From the NCBI GenBank assembly GCA_963532425.1, contig CAUSKK010000009.1, forward strand, positions 25,729 to 89,728: 64,000 bases of DNA. The letters run 5' to 3'. This DNA comes from CAUSKK01 sp963532425. GTDB lineage: Bacteria > Pseudomonadota > Gammaproteobacteria > Cardiobacteriales > Cardiobacteriaceae. Positions within the stretch are counted from its first letter, which is position 1. Each line of letters starts with the position of its first letter. The notes beneath the pieces are model-generated. The model worked only from the letters and a program-made list of their open reading frames with translations. It had not been told where the DNA came from and made no database searches. Shown piece after piece: positions 52,572 through 62,248 of the stretch. A program made the position numbers and the translations under genes.

Positions 52572-53215
52572 ATGGCCGCCCGCCAGCGCGAAAAGCCGAG
52601 GTCGGCCCGGCCGCCGAACTGGAGAAAACGAAGCGCTCCCCTCCCTGCTGTCTTTTAGAGCGAAGCGCTTCGCCCTGGGGAAACACTTCCCACCGGCGGC
52701 CGAAGAATCAAACTGACTGGCTCCGACGAAGCGCTCCCCCGTTTTAAATCAGACTGCTATTTTCCGGCTGCTCCGAGCGAGCGGGATTTCCAAAGGAAGC
52801 GCTTCGGCGTTCTGTCCCTGTGGAGAACGAAGCGCTTCCCTCTGGTTTGAAACAGCCGTTTGATTACCCCGGCCGATTCAGCAGGCTTAGACAGGTGAAG
52901 CGCTTCCCCATTTATTTGGCTATCCCGGTCGAAGCGCTTCGGTTTGAACGTCCTTTTCTTACGAGCGAAGCGCTCCCCGCAACTGGGCTTCCCCATGAAG
53001 CGCTTGGTTTTACCCCGCCTTGTGGAGCGAAGCGCTTCGGCTCTAGTCAGGGTAGGAGGAAGCGCTTTCTTCTCTCTGCCAGAGAATCAAACTAGCCCGC
53101 CCCGGTGAAGCGCTTCCCTTTTTCCGTATTGGGCCCGCCGGGAAAATTTCCCTAATTTGATTCCACCCCCTTTCCCGGGCCTGCCAGCGGGGAAGCGCTT
53201 CTTCTGAATGGGCAC
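52572..53215. repeat. Palindrome island 6
   Basis: No credible gene. GAAGCGCTTC and variants (GAAGCGCTCC, GAAGCGCTTG) recur about every 40-50 bp. It ends about 110 bp before the broken TbpB-like lipoprotein gene, where the DNA becomes AT-richer. Confidence 0.87.
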
Positions 53216-53326
53216 AAATCATTGTAGAATCAGCGCCCCTATTGATTTAGGTCTGTTCTTTTAGCGCTAACTCCCAGCTCCGGCGGTGACTTTTTTCTTT
53301 TCAATTAACAAACACGAGGATTTTTT

Positions 53327-54328
53327 ATACGTAAAACTCTAATGTTAGCCATCACCCTGGTGCTGAGCGCCTGCGGTGGCAACAAGAATAATTTACCGGC
53401 CCCGGCCAATACGCCCCCGGCTCCAGTAAGCAATCAAAATATTAAACCGACCACTACCCCGGCTGCTTAACCCAGCACTCCGAACACAACAAGCGCAAGC
53501 TCATCAACTACTTCGGCCATTACTCCAGCTACCCCAGCTACCCCAGCTACCCCAACTAACCCAACTAATCCAACTAATCCAAATAGCCCTGTCTCCACCG
53601 GCCCAGCTAGCGGCTACGTATTCCAGGAACACAACGATATCTATAAGAACCAAACCACTCACGAAAACTATCGCGGTGCCATTAGCAATAAAGACCTAAA
53701 TACTTTGCGGATTGACGGTCAGGACTATCAGCTTAATCTGCAAAAACTAAAGCCCGGCGCACTTAAAGGTCAATCAACGGCTTTGTATGAAAATTCATAT
53801 AAAGACGATGGAAATGTAAATTTAATTCTTGAGAAATTAATTGACGGAATGCGCTATAGCAGAGTGGGAGCTCTAACCTTCTATAACGACTTTGATACTA
53901 CAAATAAAAAAGCTGGCAACACTGATTCCTACACCTTCTACCAGGGCATTGTTCCCACCAATATGCCCACCGCCGGCCGCGCCCACTATGAGGGTAATTC
54001 TTATATGTATAGCTACGGCCCTATGGAAGGCGACCGCACCTACTACTATACCCAGGGCGCCGCCCACTTCGATGTGGATTTCGGTGCCAAGACCATCGCC
54101 GGCAAGCTGGATAACAAGGTACAGCTTGACCCTCTAAATATGAGCAGTATCCAAGAGGGCTTTACTTTCAACGGTAAGGTGCACGGCAACACCTTCAGCG
54201 CCAAGGAAGAGCAAGACAAAATCTACTACCACGGTGGCTTCTTCGGCCCCAACGCCGAAGAGCTGGCCGGTGTGCTACGCCATGACGATGACAAGGTAAA
54301 CGGCTACTTCGGTGCCCACAAACAGTAG
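53327..54328 (+). pseudogene. TbpB/fHbp-like surface lipoprotein, broken by a stop codon
   Basis: Frame 53327-54328 reads RKTLMLAITLVLSACGG (a lipoprotein signal), a Pro/Thr/Asn linker, then a C-terminal beta-barrel domain ending GFTFNGKVHGNTFSAK and FFGPNAEELAGVL, the signature of TbpB-type and related Slam-exported lipoproteins. Two lesions are visible: the codon at the right distance from GAGG is ATA instead of ATG (an ATG at 53342 remains), and an in-frame TAA lies at 53468-53470 in the linker. The barrel half alone is intact. The DNA is AT-richer than its surroundings, suggesting transfer. Confidence 0.7.
53522..53584 (+). repeat. 9-bp tandem repeat in the lipoprotein linker
   Basis: Seven imperfect units related to ACCCCAGCT, drifting to AATCCAACT, encode P-A-T and then P-T-N repeats. 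Multiples of nine keep the frame, so length change would alter the linker rather than switch expression. Confidence 0.75.
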
Positions 54329-54345
54329 GCCTAGGCCAAAACAAC

Positions 54346-54377
54346 GGCGGCGGAGCTTCGGCTTCGTCGCCTTTTTT
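54346..54377 (+). terminator. Terminator after the TbpB-like gene
   Basis: GGCGGCGGAGC pairs with GCTTCGTCGCC (two G-T pairs) around TTCG, then six T. Confidence 0.8.
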
Positions 54378-54470
54378 ACATTCTGAGAAAGGCCAATGAA
54401 GCGAGGAGGGGTGCTTCCGGCCCGGGTTATTTCCCGGACCAGCGGCCCCCTCTTTAATAGGCCGGAGCGG

Positions 54471-55223
54471 CTAGGCCGCCAGCCCGTAGAAGCGCTGCGC
54501 CACCGACCAGAATAGCTCCGGCTGGTCGCGCAGCACCTCGTGGCTCGCCCAGGGCAGTTGCAGCAGATGGGCGTCCGGCCGTAGGTCGCGCAGGGCCGCC
54601 CACTCGGCCAGCGGCAGCAGGTCATCATCTTCGCCACGGACGGCCAGCAGCGGCACCGTCAGCGCCGCCAGTGAATCGCCGGGATAGCCGCTGGCGCTAT
54701 CGTCGCACCAGAGCTGCACCAGGTCGGCGCTGAGGGCGTCCAGGTCGGCCGCCGGATTGAGCGCTTCATAAGCGGCCACCTGCGCCGCCATTCGCTCCCG
54801 GAAGAACGCGGCGTTCAGGCCGGCGAAGAATTCTTGCTCCGTGGCCGGCCGGGGCCGCTGCCAGCTGGCGCCGATGGTCAGCAGCGACCGCACCCGCCCG
54901 TCTTCCCGGGCCAGCCGGTAGGCGGCGGTGCCGCCGTCGCTGAAGCCCAGCACGTGGTAGGCGGGCAAATGGAGCTGGTCGGCCAGGGCGCGGGCGTCGG
55001 CGCTCAGCTGGCCGTAGGTCAGGGGCCCGGAGCCCCGGGTGGAACGGCCGTGGCCGCGCGAGTCCAGGGCGATAAGGTCGAAATGCTCCCGCAGCCGGGG
55101 CCGCAGCATCTCGAAGTCGGCCAGGGAACCCAAACCGCCATGCAACAGCAGCAGGGCCGGCGCGCCGGGGACGCCGTCCCGTTCGTAGTAGAGCGCGGCG
55201 CCCTGGTGTTGAAAGTGGGCCAC
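54471..55223 (-). CDS. Alpha/beta hydrolase
   Basis: A 250-residue cytoplasmic hydrolase. The oxyanion HGGLGS, nucleophile elbow GFSDGG (Ser), acid in VRGEDDDLLP and late His in WASHEVL form a complete catalytic set. The substrate is unknown. It starts with GTG, whose G is the last base of the upstream gene's stop (TAGTG), so translation is coupled to the DUF3298 genes. Confidence 0.87.
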   Translation of the reverse strand: MAHFQHQGAALYYERDGVPGAPALLLLHGGLGSLADFEMLRPRLREHFDLIALDSRGHGRSTRGSGPLTYGQLSADARALADQLHLPAYHVLGFSDGGTAAYRLAREDGRVRSLLTIGASWQRPRPATEQEFFAGLNAAFFRERMAAQVAAYEALNPAADLDALSADLVQLWCDDSASGYPGDSLAALTVPLLAVRGEDDDLLPLAEWAALRDLRPDAHLLQLPWASHEVLRDQPELFWSVAQRFYGLAA

Positions 55224-56074
55224 TATTCCCCCTTACGCCACTCCGGCTTCGCTGTGGCCTTCGGCAAATCGTCCTGGTCCTTCTCCGGCGGGGTGTCCTG
55301 CCAGCTGGCCATTTCCTTAATAAATTCCGGCTTGATGACGCCGTCCAGCTCGGCGACCGGCACGGTGATTTCCACATTGCCCGCAGCCCAGTCGTCCATT
55401 TCCCCGAGCTGGTAGAGGAAAACCAGGCCGTCCTTGGCCAGCCGCCACTGTTTGCTGACGGTGAAGGGGTAAGTCTCCAGACGCTCCTTGAGCTTTTCCT
55501 TGCTCAGGGGCTTGCCGTCGATGTCTTCTTTATTTTCTTGGTAACGCTGCCAGGCGGCCCTTTGCAGCTTATCCAGCGCCGCCTGCTGGTCGGGCAGCAG
55601 GATGTCCGCCAGCTGGACGGGCTCCTTTTTATCCTTGCTTACCAGGTAATAGGTACTTTCGGACGACTCGCCGCCGGCGCCGCCGGTGCTAAAGCCCTCG
55701 TACTTTTCCAGCAGCCGGTAGTGCTCGCTCTCCCCGACCTGGCTGACCACACGGCGATGGTGGTAGTCGTAGGCGTCCTTCTCCGCCGGGTCAATCTTGC
55801 CCTCGGGCTTCTCCGGCATCAGTTTTTCCTCACCCTCACTCTCGCGCAGCAGTTTTTCCAGGCCGGCCCTGTCGAAGCGGTGGCCCTGGGCGCCAATCAA
55901 TTCATCGGCAAATTTATTTAGGGCCGGGTCGTCGCTGTTGATGGACACCACTTCGAGGCTGGCGCAGGCTTCGGTGCCCGGATAGCAGTAGCGGGCCTCG
56001 TTGCTAATCAGCGGCGGCGAACCGGCCCAGGCGGCGGCCATCATCAGACCGAGCAGGGGAAAAATTTTCTTCAT
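55223..56074 (-). CDS. DUF3298-type exported protein, paralogue C
   Basis: A 283-residue protein with a signal peptide ending AWAG, then SPPLISNEARYCYPGTEACA and VVSINSDDPALNKFADELIG. The C-terminal part (GLVFLYQLGEMDDWAAGNVE, then ITVPVAELDGVIKPEF) is the DUF3298/RsiV-like fold. The GGAHG-type turn of the family is altered to GGAGGESS. It is the third of three tandem paralogues and has no known function; related RsiV domains bind lysozyme. Confidence 0.75.
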   Translation of the reverse strand: MKKIFPLLGLMMAAAWAGSPPLISNEARYCYPGTEACASLEVVSINSDDPALNKFADELIGAQGHRFDRAGLEKLLRESEGEEKLMPEKPEGKIDPAEKDAYDYHHRRVVSQVGESEHYRLLEKYEGFSTGGAGGESSESTYYLVSKDKKEPVQLADILLPDQQAALDKLQRAAWQRYQENKEDIDGKPLSKEKLKERLETYPFTVSKQWRLAKDGLVFLYQLGEMDDWAAGNVEITVPVAELDGVIKPEFIKEMASWQDTPPEKDQDDLPKATAKPEWRKGE

Positions 56075-56104
56075 ATTTAAAAGTCTCCAGTTAAAAAAAT
56101 CGGT

Positions 56105-56929
56105 TTACTGGCCGCGCCAGTTTGGTTTGGGTGTGGCCTTGTATTCGTCGGCCTCGTCCCGCTCCGGCTCGGTTTCCTGCCAACCGGCCAGTTCGGCGAG
56201 AAACTCCGGCCTAAGGACGTCCTTCAGCTCGGCGGCCGGCACCGTTACCCACTCGTGCCCATGCTGTAAGCCTTTGGAAAAATCGAAAACCAGCCCGTCC
56301 CTGGTCGGCCGCCAGGCTATGACTTGGAAATGCGCGCCGGTTTTTATTTTTTCCTCCAGCTCGGCGGCGTGGTGGTTCTCCGGGCGCAGCTGGCGGCGGA
56401 AGACCCGCTGCTGAATCTCCTCCAGCTGCTGCTCCCGGCCGGGCCGCGTAATGTCCTGCAGCGTGAGAACCGCGAATGGGGCGGCTTTGGGAATGACATA
56501 TTCCTGGTAACGGTCAAATTTATGGAATCGGCTGTGGTTGGCGCTTTCAAAGTGGTGTAAATGGCGGTAATGCGCCCCTTCGCCGGTCTGGACGAGGGAA
56601 ATCTCATAGGACCGGCAGCGCTTGCTCGGCGGCCATTCTCTCGGTTTCGGCAGCGGCCCACCTTCCAACATTCTGGCCCGCTCATCTTTGTCCAGCCACT
56701 GCCTCAGGCCCGCCCGGTCGAAGCCGAATTTTTCCGCGATTTCATCTTCCAGCAGTGTGTCGGTGAACCGGTTCAGGGCCGGGTCGTCGCTATCAACGCT
56801 CAGCACCTTCAGGTCGATGCAGGCCTTGCTATCCGGCAGCGGGTGGGTGGCGGTGTTGCTAATCAGCGGCAGCGGCGCGGCGCCGGCCGTGGCCATCATG
56901 AGGCCGAGCAGGGGAAAAGTTTTCTTCAT
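56105..56929 (-). CDS. DUF3298-type exported protein, paralogue B
   Basis: A 274-residue exported protein with the same signal (KKTFPLLGLMMATAGA) and the shared SVDSDDPALNRFTDTLLEDE segment. The central turn is lost (SANHSRFHKFDRYQ instead of a GGAHG type), making this the most divergent of the three. The C-terminal GLVFDFSKGLQHGHEWVTVP strand pair is kept. It lies 30 bp from each neighbouring paralogue. Confidence 0.7.
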   Translation of the reverse strand: MKKTFPLLGLMMATAGAAPLPLISNTATHPLPDSKACIDLKVLSVDSDDPALNRFTDTLLEDEIAEKFGFDRAGLRQWLDKDERARMLEGGPLPKPREWPPSKRCRSYEISLVQTGEGAHYRHLHHFESANHSRFHKFDRYQEYVIPKAAPFAVLTLQDITRPGREQQLEEIQQRVFRRQLRPENHHAAELEEKIKTGAHFQVIAWRPTRDGLVFDFSKGLQHGHEWVTVPAAELKDVLRPEFLAELAGWQETEPERDEADEYKATPKPNWRGQ

Positions 56930-56959
56930 AGCGAAAAGTCTCCCGTTAAAAAAATTAGC

Positions 56960-57787
56960 TCACTGGCCGCGCCACTGGGGCCGTTCCTCGGGTTTGGCGC
57001 CCTCGTCCGGGCTGGATTGCACCCAGCTGGCCATTTCCTCGAGGATTTCCGGCTTAACCACCCCCTTCAGCTCGGCGGCCGGCACGAGAATTTCCGGCAT
57101 GCCCATGGCCCAGGGGGCGATTTCATAGGGTTGGAAGAGGAACACCAGCCCCTTACTATCCAGCCGCCAGTTGTCCGTGGCGGTGAAGGGGAAACTCTTC
57201 AGATGCTCGGCGATTTCTTCGTCGCTGAAGCCCGGGCCCTCGCTGCCCTTGGGGCCCTCCTTCAGATAGCGCTTCCAGGCGGCTTCCTGCAATTTATCCA
57301 GCGTCGGCCGCTGGCCGGGCAGCAGGATTTCTTCCAGCGGAATCACCCGGGGTTCCGGACTTTTGCTGACCAGGTAATAGCTGTTGCCGTACATGCCGTG
57401 GGCGCCGCCGGTGAAGACATTCTCGCCCCGGTTCAACAGGCGGTAATGCTTGCTTTCGCCGGTCTGGCTGATGAGATAGTCATAGCTGTAGGTGTAGAAG
57501 TTTTTCTCGTCGTCCGGAATTTTACCCTCGGGCTTATCGGGCATCATGCCGTCCTCGCCCAGCCACTGTTCCAGGCCGGCCCTGTCAAAACGATGCTCCT
57601 TGGCGCCCAGCAGCTCGTCGGCAAGCCGGTTCAGGGCCGGGTCGTCGCTGTTGATGGAGACCACCTCGAGGGTGGCGCAGGCCTCGGTGCCCGGGTGGCA
57701 GCGGGTGGCCGTGTTGCTAATGAGCGGCAGTTGGCCGGCTTCGGCGCCGGCGGCCAGCAGGGCCAGGGTAAGTAGAGATTTGTTCAT
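56960..57787 (-). CDS. DUF3298-type exported protein, paralogue A
   Basis: A 275-residue exported protein. The ATG at 57787 has GAGGT upstream; the frame to 57847 adds a leader that overlaps the divergent promoter region. It keeps the family turn VFTGGAHGMYGNSYY and the strands GLVFLFQPYEIAPWAMGMPE. It is probably the ancestral copy of the three, being nearest the family pattern. It is transcribed first in a unit that ends with the hydrolase. Confidence 0.78.
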   Translation of the reverse strand: MNKSLLTLALLAAGAEAGQLPLISNTATRCHPGTEACATLEVVSINSDDPALNRLADELLGAKEHRFDRAGLEQWLGEDGMMPDKPEGKIPDDEKNFYTYSYDYLISQTGESKHYRLLNRGENVFTGGAHGMYGNSYYLVSKSPEPRVIPLEEILLPGQRPTLDKLQEAAWKRYLKEGPKGSEGPGFSDEEIAEHLKSFPFTATDNWRLDSKGLVFLFQPYEIAPWAMGMPEILVPAAELKGVVKPEILEEMASWVQSSPDEGAKPEERPQWRGQ

Positions 57788-57849
57788 GATGACCTCGTTG
57801 GGGGGAAAAGCGCTCCATTCTAGCCGTCTAAAATGGAGCTTTTTCATTT

Positions 57850-58869
57850 ATGAACACTTTTATCGCTTCCCTGCCGGCCGGGCCCCTGGACCTGGTCGGC
57901 GACATCCACGGCGAATGGGACGCCCTGGTCGCCCTCCTCCACCACCTCGGCTATGGCGCCGACGGCCAGCACCCCCGGGGCCGGCGGCTGGTGCTGCTCG
58001 GCGATGTGGTGGACCGGGGCCCGGACGTGCCCGCCGTGCTCGACTGGTGCCAGATGCTGCTAACCACGGGCCGGGGCCAGATGGTGCTCGGTAACCATGA
58101 AATCAATCTGCTGCTGGACGAGGCCAAACCCGGCTCCGGCTGGTATTTCGACGAACGCGCCGACCGGGACGGCCGCGATTTTGGCCCCTGGCGCCGCTAT
58201 CCGCCGGCAAAGCGGGCCGCCCTGCGTTCATTTCTCGCCGGCCTGCCGCTGATTCTGCAGCGACCGGATTTGCGCGTGGTGCACGCGGCCTGGCTGCCGG
58301 AGGCGGTGGCCGCCCTGGGGCAGGCCTCGGGCCGGGATTTGGTCGCCGCCCACCGCCACTGGGAACGGGCCCTGGACGCCGCCGCCCGCAATCAACCCTG
58401 GTATGCCGATTGGCAGCGGGAACGGGCCCAGCCGCTGGCCCGGGAGGACGCCGAGCAAACCCCGGCCCCGCGTCCGGCCACCGCCGCCCGCGACGCCTAC
58501 TATTCCAGCGGCAATCCCATTCGCGCCCTGACCTGCGGCAACGAGGAACCGAGTCCGGCGCCGCATTTTGCTGGGGGGCGCTGGCGTTTTGTGCAACGGG
58601 CGCCCTGGTGGCAGCACTATGACGAGGCCCCGGCGGTGGTCATCGGCCACTACTGGCGACGCTGGGACGGCAGCAATCCGCTGTTCCCCGGCCCGCCGCA
58701 GAGCTGGTGCGGCCCGCGCCACAATGTGTTCTGCTGCGACTATTCCGTCGGGGCCCGCTGGCAGGAACGCCGGGCCAGAGTCAGTCCGAGCCGCTGCCGC
58801 CTGGCCGCCCTGCGCTGGCCGGAACGGACGCTGGTTTTCGACGATGGCCAGCAGCTGCCAACGGTTTAG
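57850..58869 (+). CDS. Metallophosphoesterase (PPP/Ap4A-hydrolase type)
   Basis: A 339-residue phosphatase of the calcineurin-like superfamily. Metal motifs GDIHGEWD, LLGDVVDRGPD and LGNHEIN are all present, with a later His in VIGHYWRR. The order resembles bacterial PrpE/ApaH-like enzymes, but the protein is longer, with an insert of about 100 residues; the substrate cannot be told. It is divergent from the DUF3298 genes with a 62-bp gap. Confidence 0.85.
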   Translation: MNTFIASLPAGPLDLVGDIHGEWDALVALLHHLGYGADGQHPRGRRLVLLGDVVDRGPDVPAVLDWCQMLLTTGRGQMVLGNHEINLLLDEAKPGSGWYFDERADRDGRDFGPWRRYPPAKRAALRSFLAGLPLILQRPDLRVVHAAWLPEAVAALGQASGRDLVAAHRHWERALDAAARNQPWYADWQRERAQPLAREDAEQTPAPRPATAARDAYYSSGNPIRALTCGNEEPSPAPHFAGGRWRFVQRAPWWQHYDEAPAVVIGHYWRRWDGSNPLFPGPPQSWCGPRHNVFCCDYSVGARWQERRARVSPSRCRLAALRWPERTLVFDDGQQLPTV

Positions 58870-60478
58870 GGGGAAGCGCTTCCACTCCGGCGCCGGCGCT
58901 ACGGCTCAGTCCTAGGGATTCATTAGCCAACCGAACCCAACGAAGCGCTTCGTTTTCCCAACTGTTCGCCATTGCACCGCCACCCGACCAAAAGCGCTTC
59001 CCTATTTCCCCCGTCAGATTGAAGCGCTTCGCCCCGGCTGCTCGTTTTCACCAAAGGCCTTGCTGGAAAAGGCTCCGGGGAAAGAAGCGCTCCTCTTTTG
59101 CCGGCCATCAGGAATCTAAAACCCCAAACCGAAGCGCTTCGCTGGGAAAAAGGCTCTCGACCGGAAGCGATTTCTCCTTTGCCGACGCTGAAGCGCTTCG
59201 CTCTGAATGGCCCATTCCCGGCGAAGTGCTCTCCTTTTCAGCCGTTAGATGACTTCGGCCTTTCACAGTCCGTAACTCGGCCCCAACCTGACCGAAGCGC
59301 TTCACCCGGAAGCTCCAAACGGCAGCACGACCAAAACGGAGGGAAGCGCTTCGGCTTTGGGAAACAACTAGCCAGAGGAATGAAGCGCTTCAACGGGCCG
59401 CCCACCCCGGGGTGCCTACTACCTTTGTCTAGTTCTCCCAGAAGGAAGCGCTTCGGCCCAGCTGAGCCCGCAGAACGAAGCGCTCCCCCTTCTGGAAGTT
59501 GAAGCGCTTCGGCCGGGGACGATAGCTTCCCAACGGTCAGGCCGGGGGAATAAACCGAAGCGCTTCGTTGTTTTGCCGCCGCCAAGAACAAAGCGCTTCC
59601 CCTATCCGTCGCGTGGTAATCGTCGCTTTTTTCAGCCTCAGGAGAACGAAGCGCTCCCCCTTTTCAGCCGTTAGATGACTTCGGCCTTTCACAGTCCGTA
59701 ACTCGGCCCCAACCCGAGCGAAGCGCTTCGCCCGGAAACTCCGAACGGCAGCGCACGACCCAAGCGGAGGGAAGCGCTTCCTTCCCGTCCCTGGCTTTTA
59801 TTGGCTGACGCTGGCCCAAATCCCGGAAGCGCTTCGTCGTCCTGCCGGTGGCGAGAACGAAGCGCTTCGGTTTGATTGTTGAGTCGGAAGCGCTTCGCCG
59901 GGAAAAGATTCCGGGGAACGAAGCGCTCCCCTTTTGGTGGCCCGTGGGTAATTTAGGGCCAGAGCCGGCAGCGCTTCGCCGGTCGCAATGGCAAGAAGGG
60001 AAGCGCTTCGGTCTGCTGGCTTTGTTCCTACCGAAGCGCTTCGGTCGGGAACGCTGGCTTTCGACCGCCGGGCCGGGGGGAATAAACCGAAGCGCTTCGT
60101 TGTTTTGCCGCCGCCAAGAACGAAGCGCTTCAAGGGGCCACCCACTGCTTTGCTCAGCTTTCCAGAGCAAAGCGCTTCGGTCGGCCAAGCTGATTGCCCC
60201 GGCGCGACCATTTTTACCACCACCGCCGGGGCCGGGGTCGTACAAACGGCCGCATTAAACCGAAGCGCTTCGGTCTAAAACCCCAAGGGGAGCGCTTCGC
60301 CCTTGCTGGCAGCAAAAACAACGAAGCGCTTCGGTCCGCTGGCTTTGTTCCTGCCGAAGCGCTCCCTTAATTAAATGGGCCCTTTCCCGAGGGGAAAGCG
60401 CTTCGGTCTAAAACCCCAAGGGGAGCGCTTCATTCCCAGAGCCGAAACGAAACCCTCCCCCAAAAGCTGGCCAAGAAA
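58870..60478. repeat. Palindrome island 7
   Basis: No credible gene. It contains the clearest duplicated modules: 59223-59352 and 59648-59780 (about 130 bp); 59549 and 60081 (about 45 bp, with a weaker third copy near 59828); 60000-60042 and 60323-60365 (33-bp period); 60262-60298 and 60395-60431 (27-bp period). Most are bounded on both sides by palindromes. Confidence 0.9.
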
Positions 60479-60550
60479 TTGCTAAAAGCCCGCTGGGACG
60501 GCGCCCCGGCCCGTTCCGTCCGTTTCTGCCATTTTTTGCCCGAGAACCCC

Positions 60551-62215
60551 ATGGATTTATTTCTGATTGTCTTCCTCTTCTTCTTCATCTATGCCACCTC
60601 GATTCTGCGCGCCCTGCTGGCCATTCCACTGCCGGTGGCGGGCACGCTGAAACTCAGTCCGGACGCCAGCCCCCGGCCGCCCTTGGCGCCCCTGCTCGGC
60701 GAACGCCACGAGGAGCTGGAGGCCGCCGGCTATGAACCGCTGGTCAAGGCCCAGGCGCTGCTGGAACCCAGCTGGCTGGACCTGGATGCCCTCTGCTATT
60801 TCTACCGCAGTGCCGACGGCCGCACCCTGGCCCAGCTGAGCGATGCCCCCAACATTGCCAATGCCCGCCGGCTGGTCCTGACCCTCTACGGTCTGACCCG
60901 TAACGGCCAGATTATTAGCACCAGCCAGAACAACCCCCTGGAGCTGCTGCAGGACAGTGCCGGCCACAGCCAGAGCGCCCGCTACGCCGACTGGGACGAG
61001 CAGTGGGCCGCCCACGAACGGCTGTGCCGGCATTTCGACTGTGTGGCCTGGCCGGATAATGAAATGGTGGTGCTGCGTCGGCTCCAGCACGAGAACGACG
61101 CCCAGCTCCAGAGTCTGTTTGAACGGCGTCTGGTCCACCGGCAGCCCGACGGCAGCGCCCGCCTGACCCTCCTCGGGGCGCTGCGGCTCTATCTCCATAT
61201 CCGCCGCGCCGGCGCCGCCCCCCGGGACGCCTACCACGAGGGCAACGCCCAGGAACGGGCCCGGGCCCGCCAGGCCGCCGACCGTAAACGGCGCGAGCAG
61301 CAGGACGCCCGGGGGGTACCGCCCAGCCGGCTGGCCTTCCTCTGGCAGCACCAGCACCAGCAGCGCCAACGGCAGCGGCCCACCCGGGCGGTTAACTTCG
61401 GCCTGTTTGGGGTCTCGGCGCTGCTGTCCCTGCTCGGCGGTGCCCTGCTCTGGGACTGGACCTTTTCGGTGCTGCTGCTGGTCATCATTCTGCTGCACGA
61501 GGGCGGCCACTGGCTGGCCATGCGCCTCTGCGGCTACCGCCAAACCCAGATTCTCTTTCTACCGTTTTTCGGCGGCGTGGCCTTCAGCGAGGAACGGCAG
61601 CCCTCGGCCCGCGACCGGGCCTGGGTGGCGCTGCTGGGGCCCCTGCCCAGCGTGCTGCTGGCGACGCTGCTCAGTCTGGCCGGCCTGGGGGCGGAGCCGG
61701 GGCCGCTGCGCCAATTCATCTGGCTGATGCTGTTCATCAACCTGCTGAATCTGCTGCCGCTGACGCCCCTGGACGGCGGCCGTATCCTGACGGCCCTGCT
61801 GCCGAGCCGCTGGTACTGGCTGCAGGGCGTCATCTGCGTGCTCTCGGCGGCGGGCCTGTTCTATCTCAGCCGACGCTTCCAGGACTCCATGCTGCTGCCG
61901 TTGGCCCTGCTGCCCCTCGGCCAGCTGGCCGGTCTCTTCGGGGCCGCCCGGCGCCGGGCCCTCTGGTTCCAGCAGCCCCCGGCCCGCGACGAAGCCGAGG
62001 CGATGGCCCGGGCCTTCCAGCTAGTGGTGGCCGAGCATAAAAAGCCGGTGGCGGCCATGACCCTGGGCAAGGAGGTGGACGCCCTGCTACGGGAGGTGCA
62101 GCACCGGCCGGCCCCGCCCCTGACCGTGCTGCTGATTCTGCTGCTGTGGCTGGGCTGCTTCGCCGCGCTGGCTCTGCCAGAAATGGCAGGGCTGCTGGCC
62201 TGGCTGGGTCGCTAG
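60551..62215 (+). CDS. M50 (site-2) metalloprotease family membrane protein
   Basis: A 554-residue membrane protein. An N-terminal helix is followed by a soluble region of about 270 residues, then membrane segments with the zinc site HEGGHWLAMRLCG and the third-ligand motif LLPLTPLDGGRILTALL. Site-2 proteases cut membrane-embedded regulators. The ATG at 60551 opens a natural membrane start (DLFLIVFLFFF); the frame to 60479 adds island-derived residues. A bidirectional terminator follows. Confidence 0.85.
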   Translation: MDLFLIVFLFFFIYATSILRALLAIPLPVAGTLKLSPDASPRPPLAPLLGERHEELEAAGYEPLVKAQALLEPSWLDLDALCYFYRSADGRTLAQLSDAPNIANARRLVLTLYGLTRNGQIISTSQNNPLELLQDSAGHSQSARYADWDEQWAAHERLCRHFDCVAWPDNEMVVLRRLQHENDAQLQSLFERRLVHRQPDGSARLTLLGALRLYLHIRRAGAAPRDAYHEGNAQERARARQAADRKRREQQDARGVPPSRLAFLWQHQHQQRQRQRPTRAVNFGLFGVSALLSLLGGALLWDWTFSVLLLVIILLHEGGHWLAMRLCGYRQTQILFLPFFGGVAFSEERQPSARDRAWVALLGPLPSVLLATLLSLAGLGAEPGPLRQFIWLMLFINLLNLLPLTPLDGGRILTALLPSRWYWLQGVICVLSAAGLFYLSRRFQDSMLLPLALLPLGQLAGLFGAARRRALWFQQPPARDEAEAMARAFQLVVAEHKKPVAAMTLGKEVDALLREVQHRPAPPLTVLLILLLWLGCFAALALPEMAGLLAWLGR

Positions 62216-62216
62216 C

Positions 62217-62247
62217 GAAAAAAACCGGGTTTAGCGCCCGGTTTTTT
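62217..62247. terminator. Bidirectional terminator
   Basis: AACCGGG pairs with CCCGGTT around a 7-base loop, with an A run on the left and a T run on the right. It serves the M50 gene (plus) and the zinc-ribbon pair (minus). Confidence 0.85.
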
Positions 62248-62248
62248 A

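Noticed and set aside
58870..60478. Integron cassette array with attC sites
   Set aside because: The units carry no genes, the palindrome lacks attC structure and no integrase is in the window. Only the idea of palindrome-bounded units is retained.
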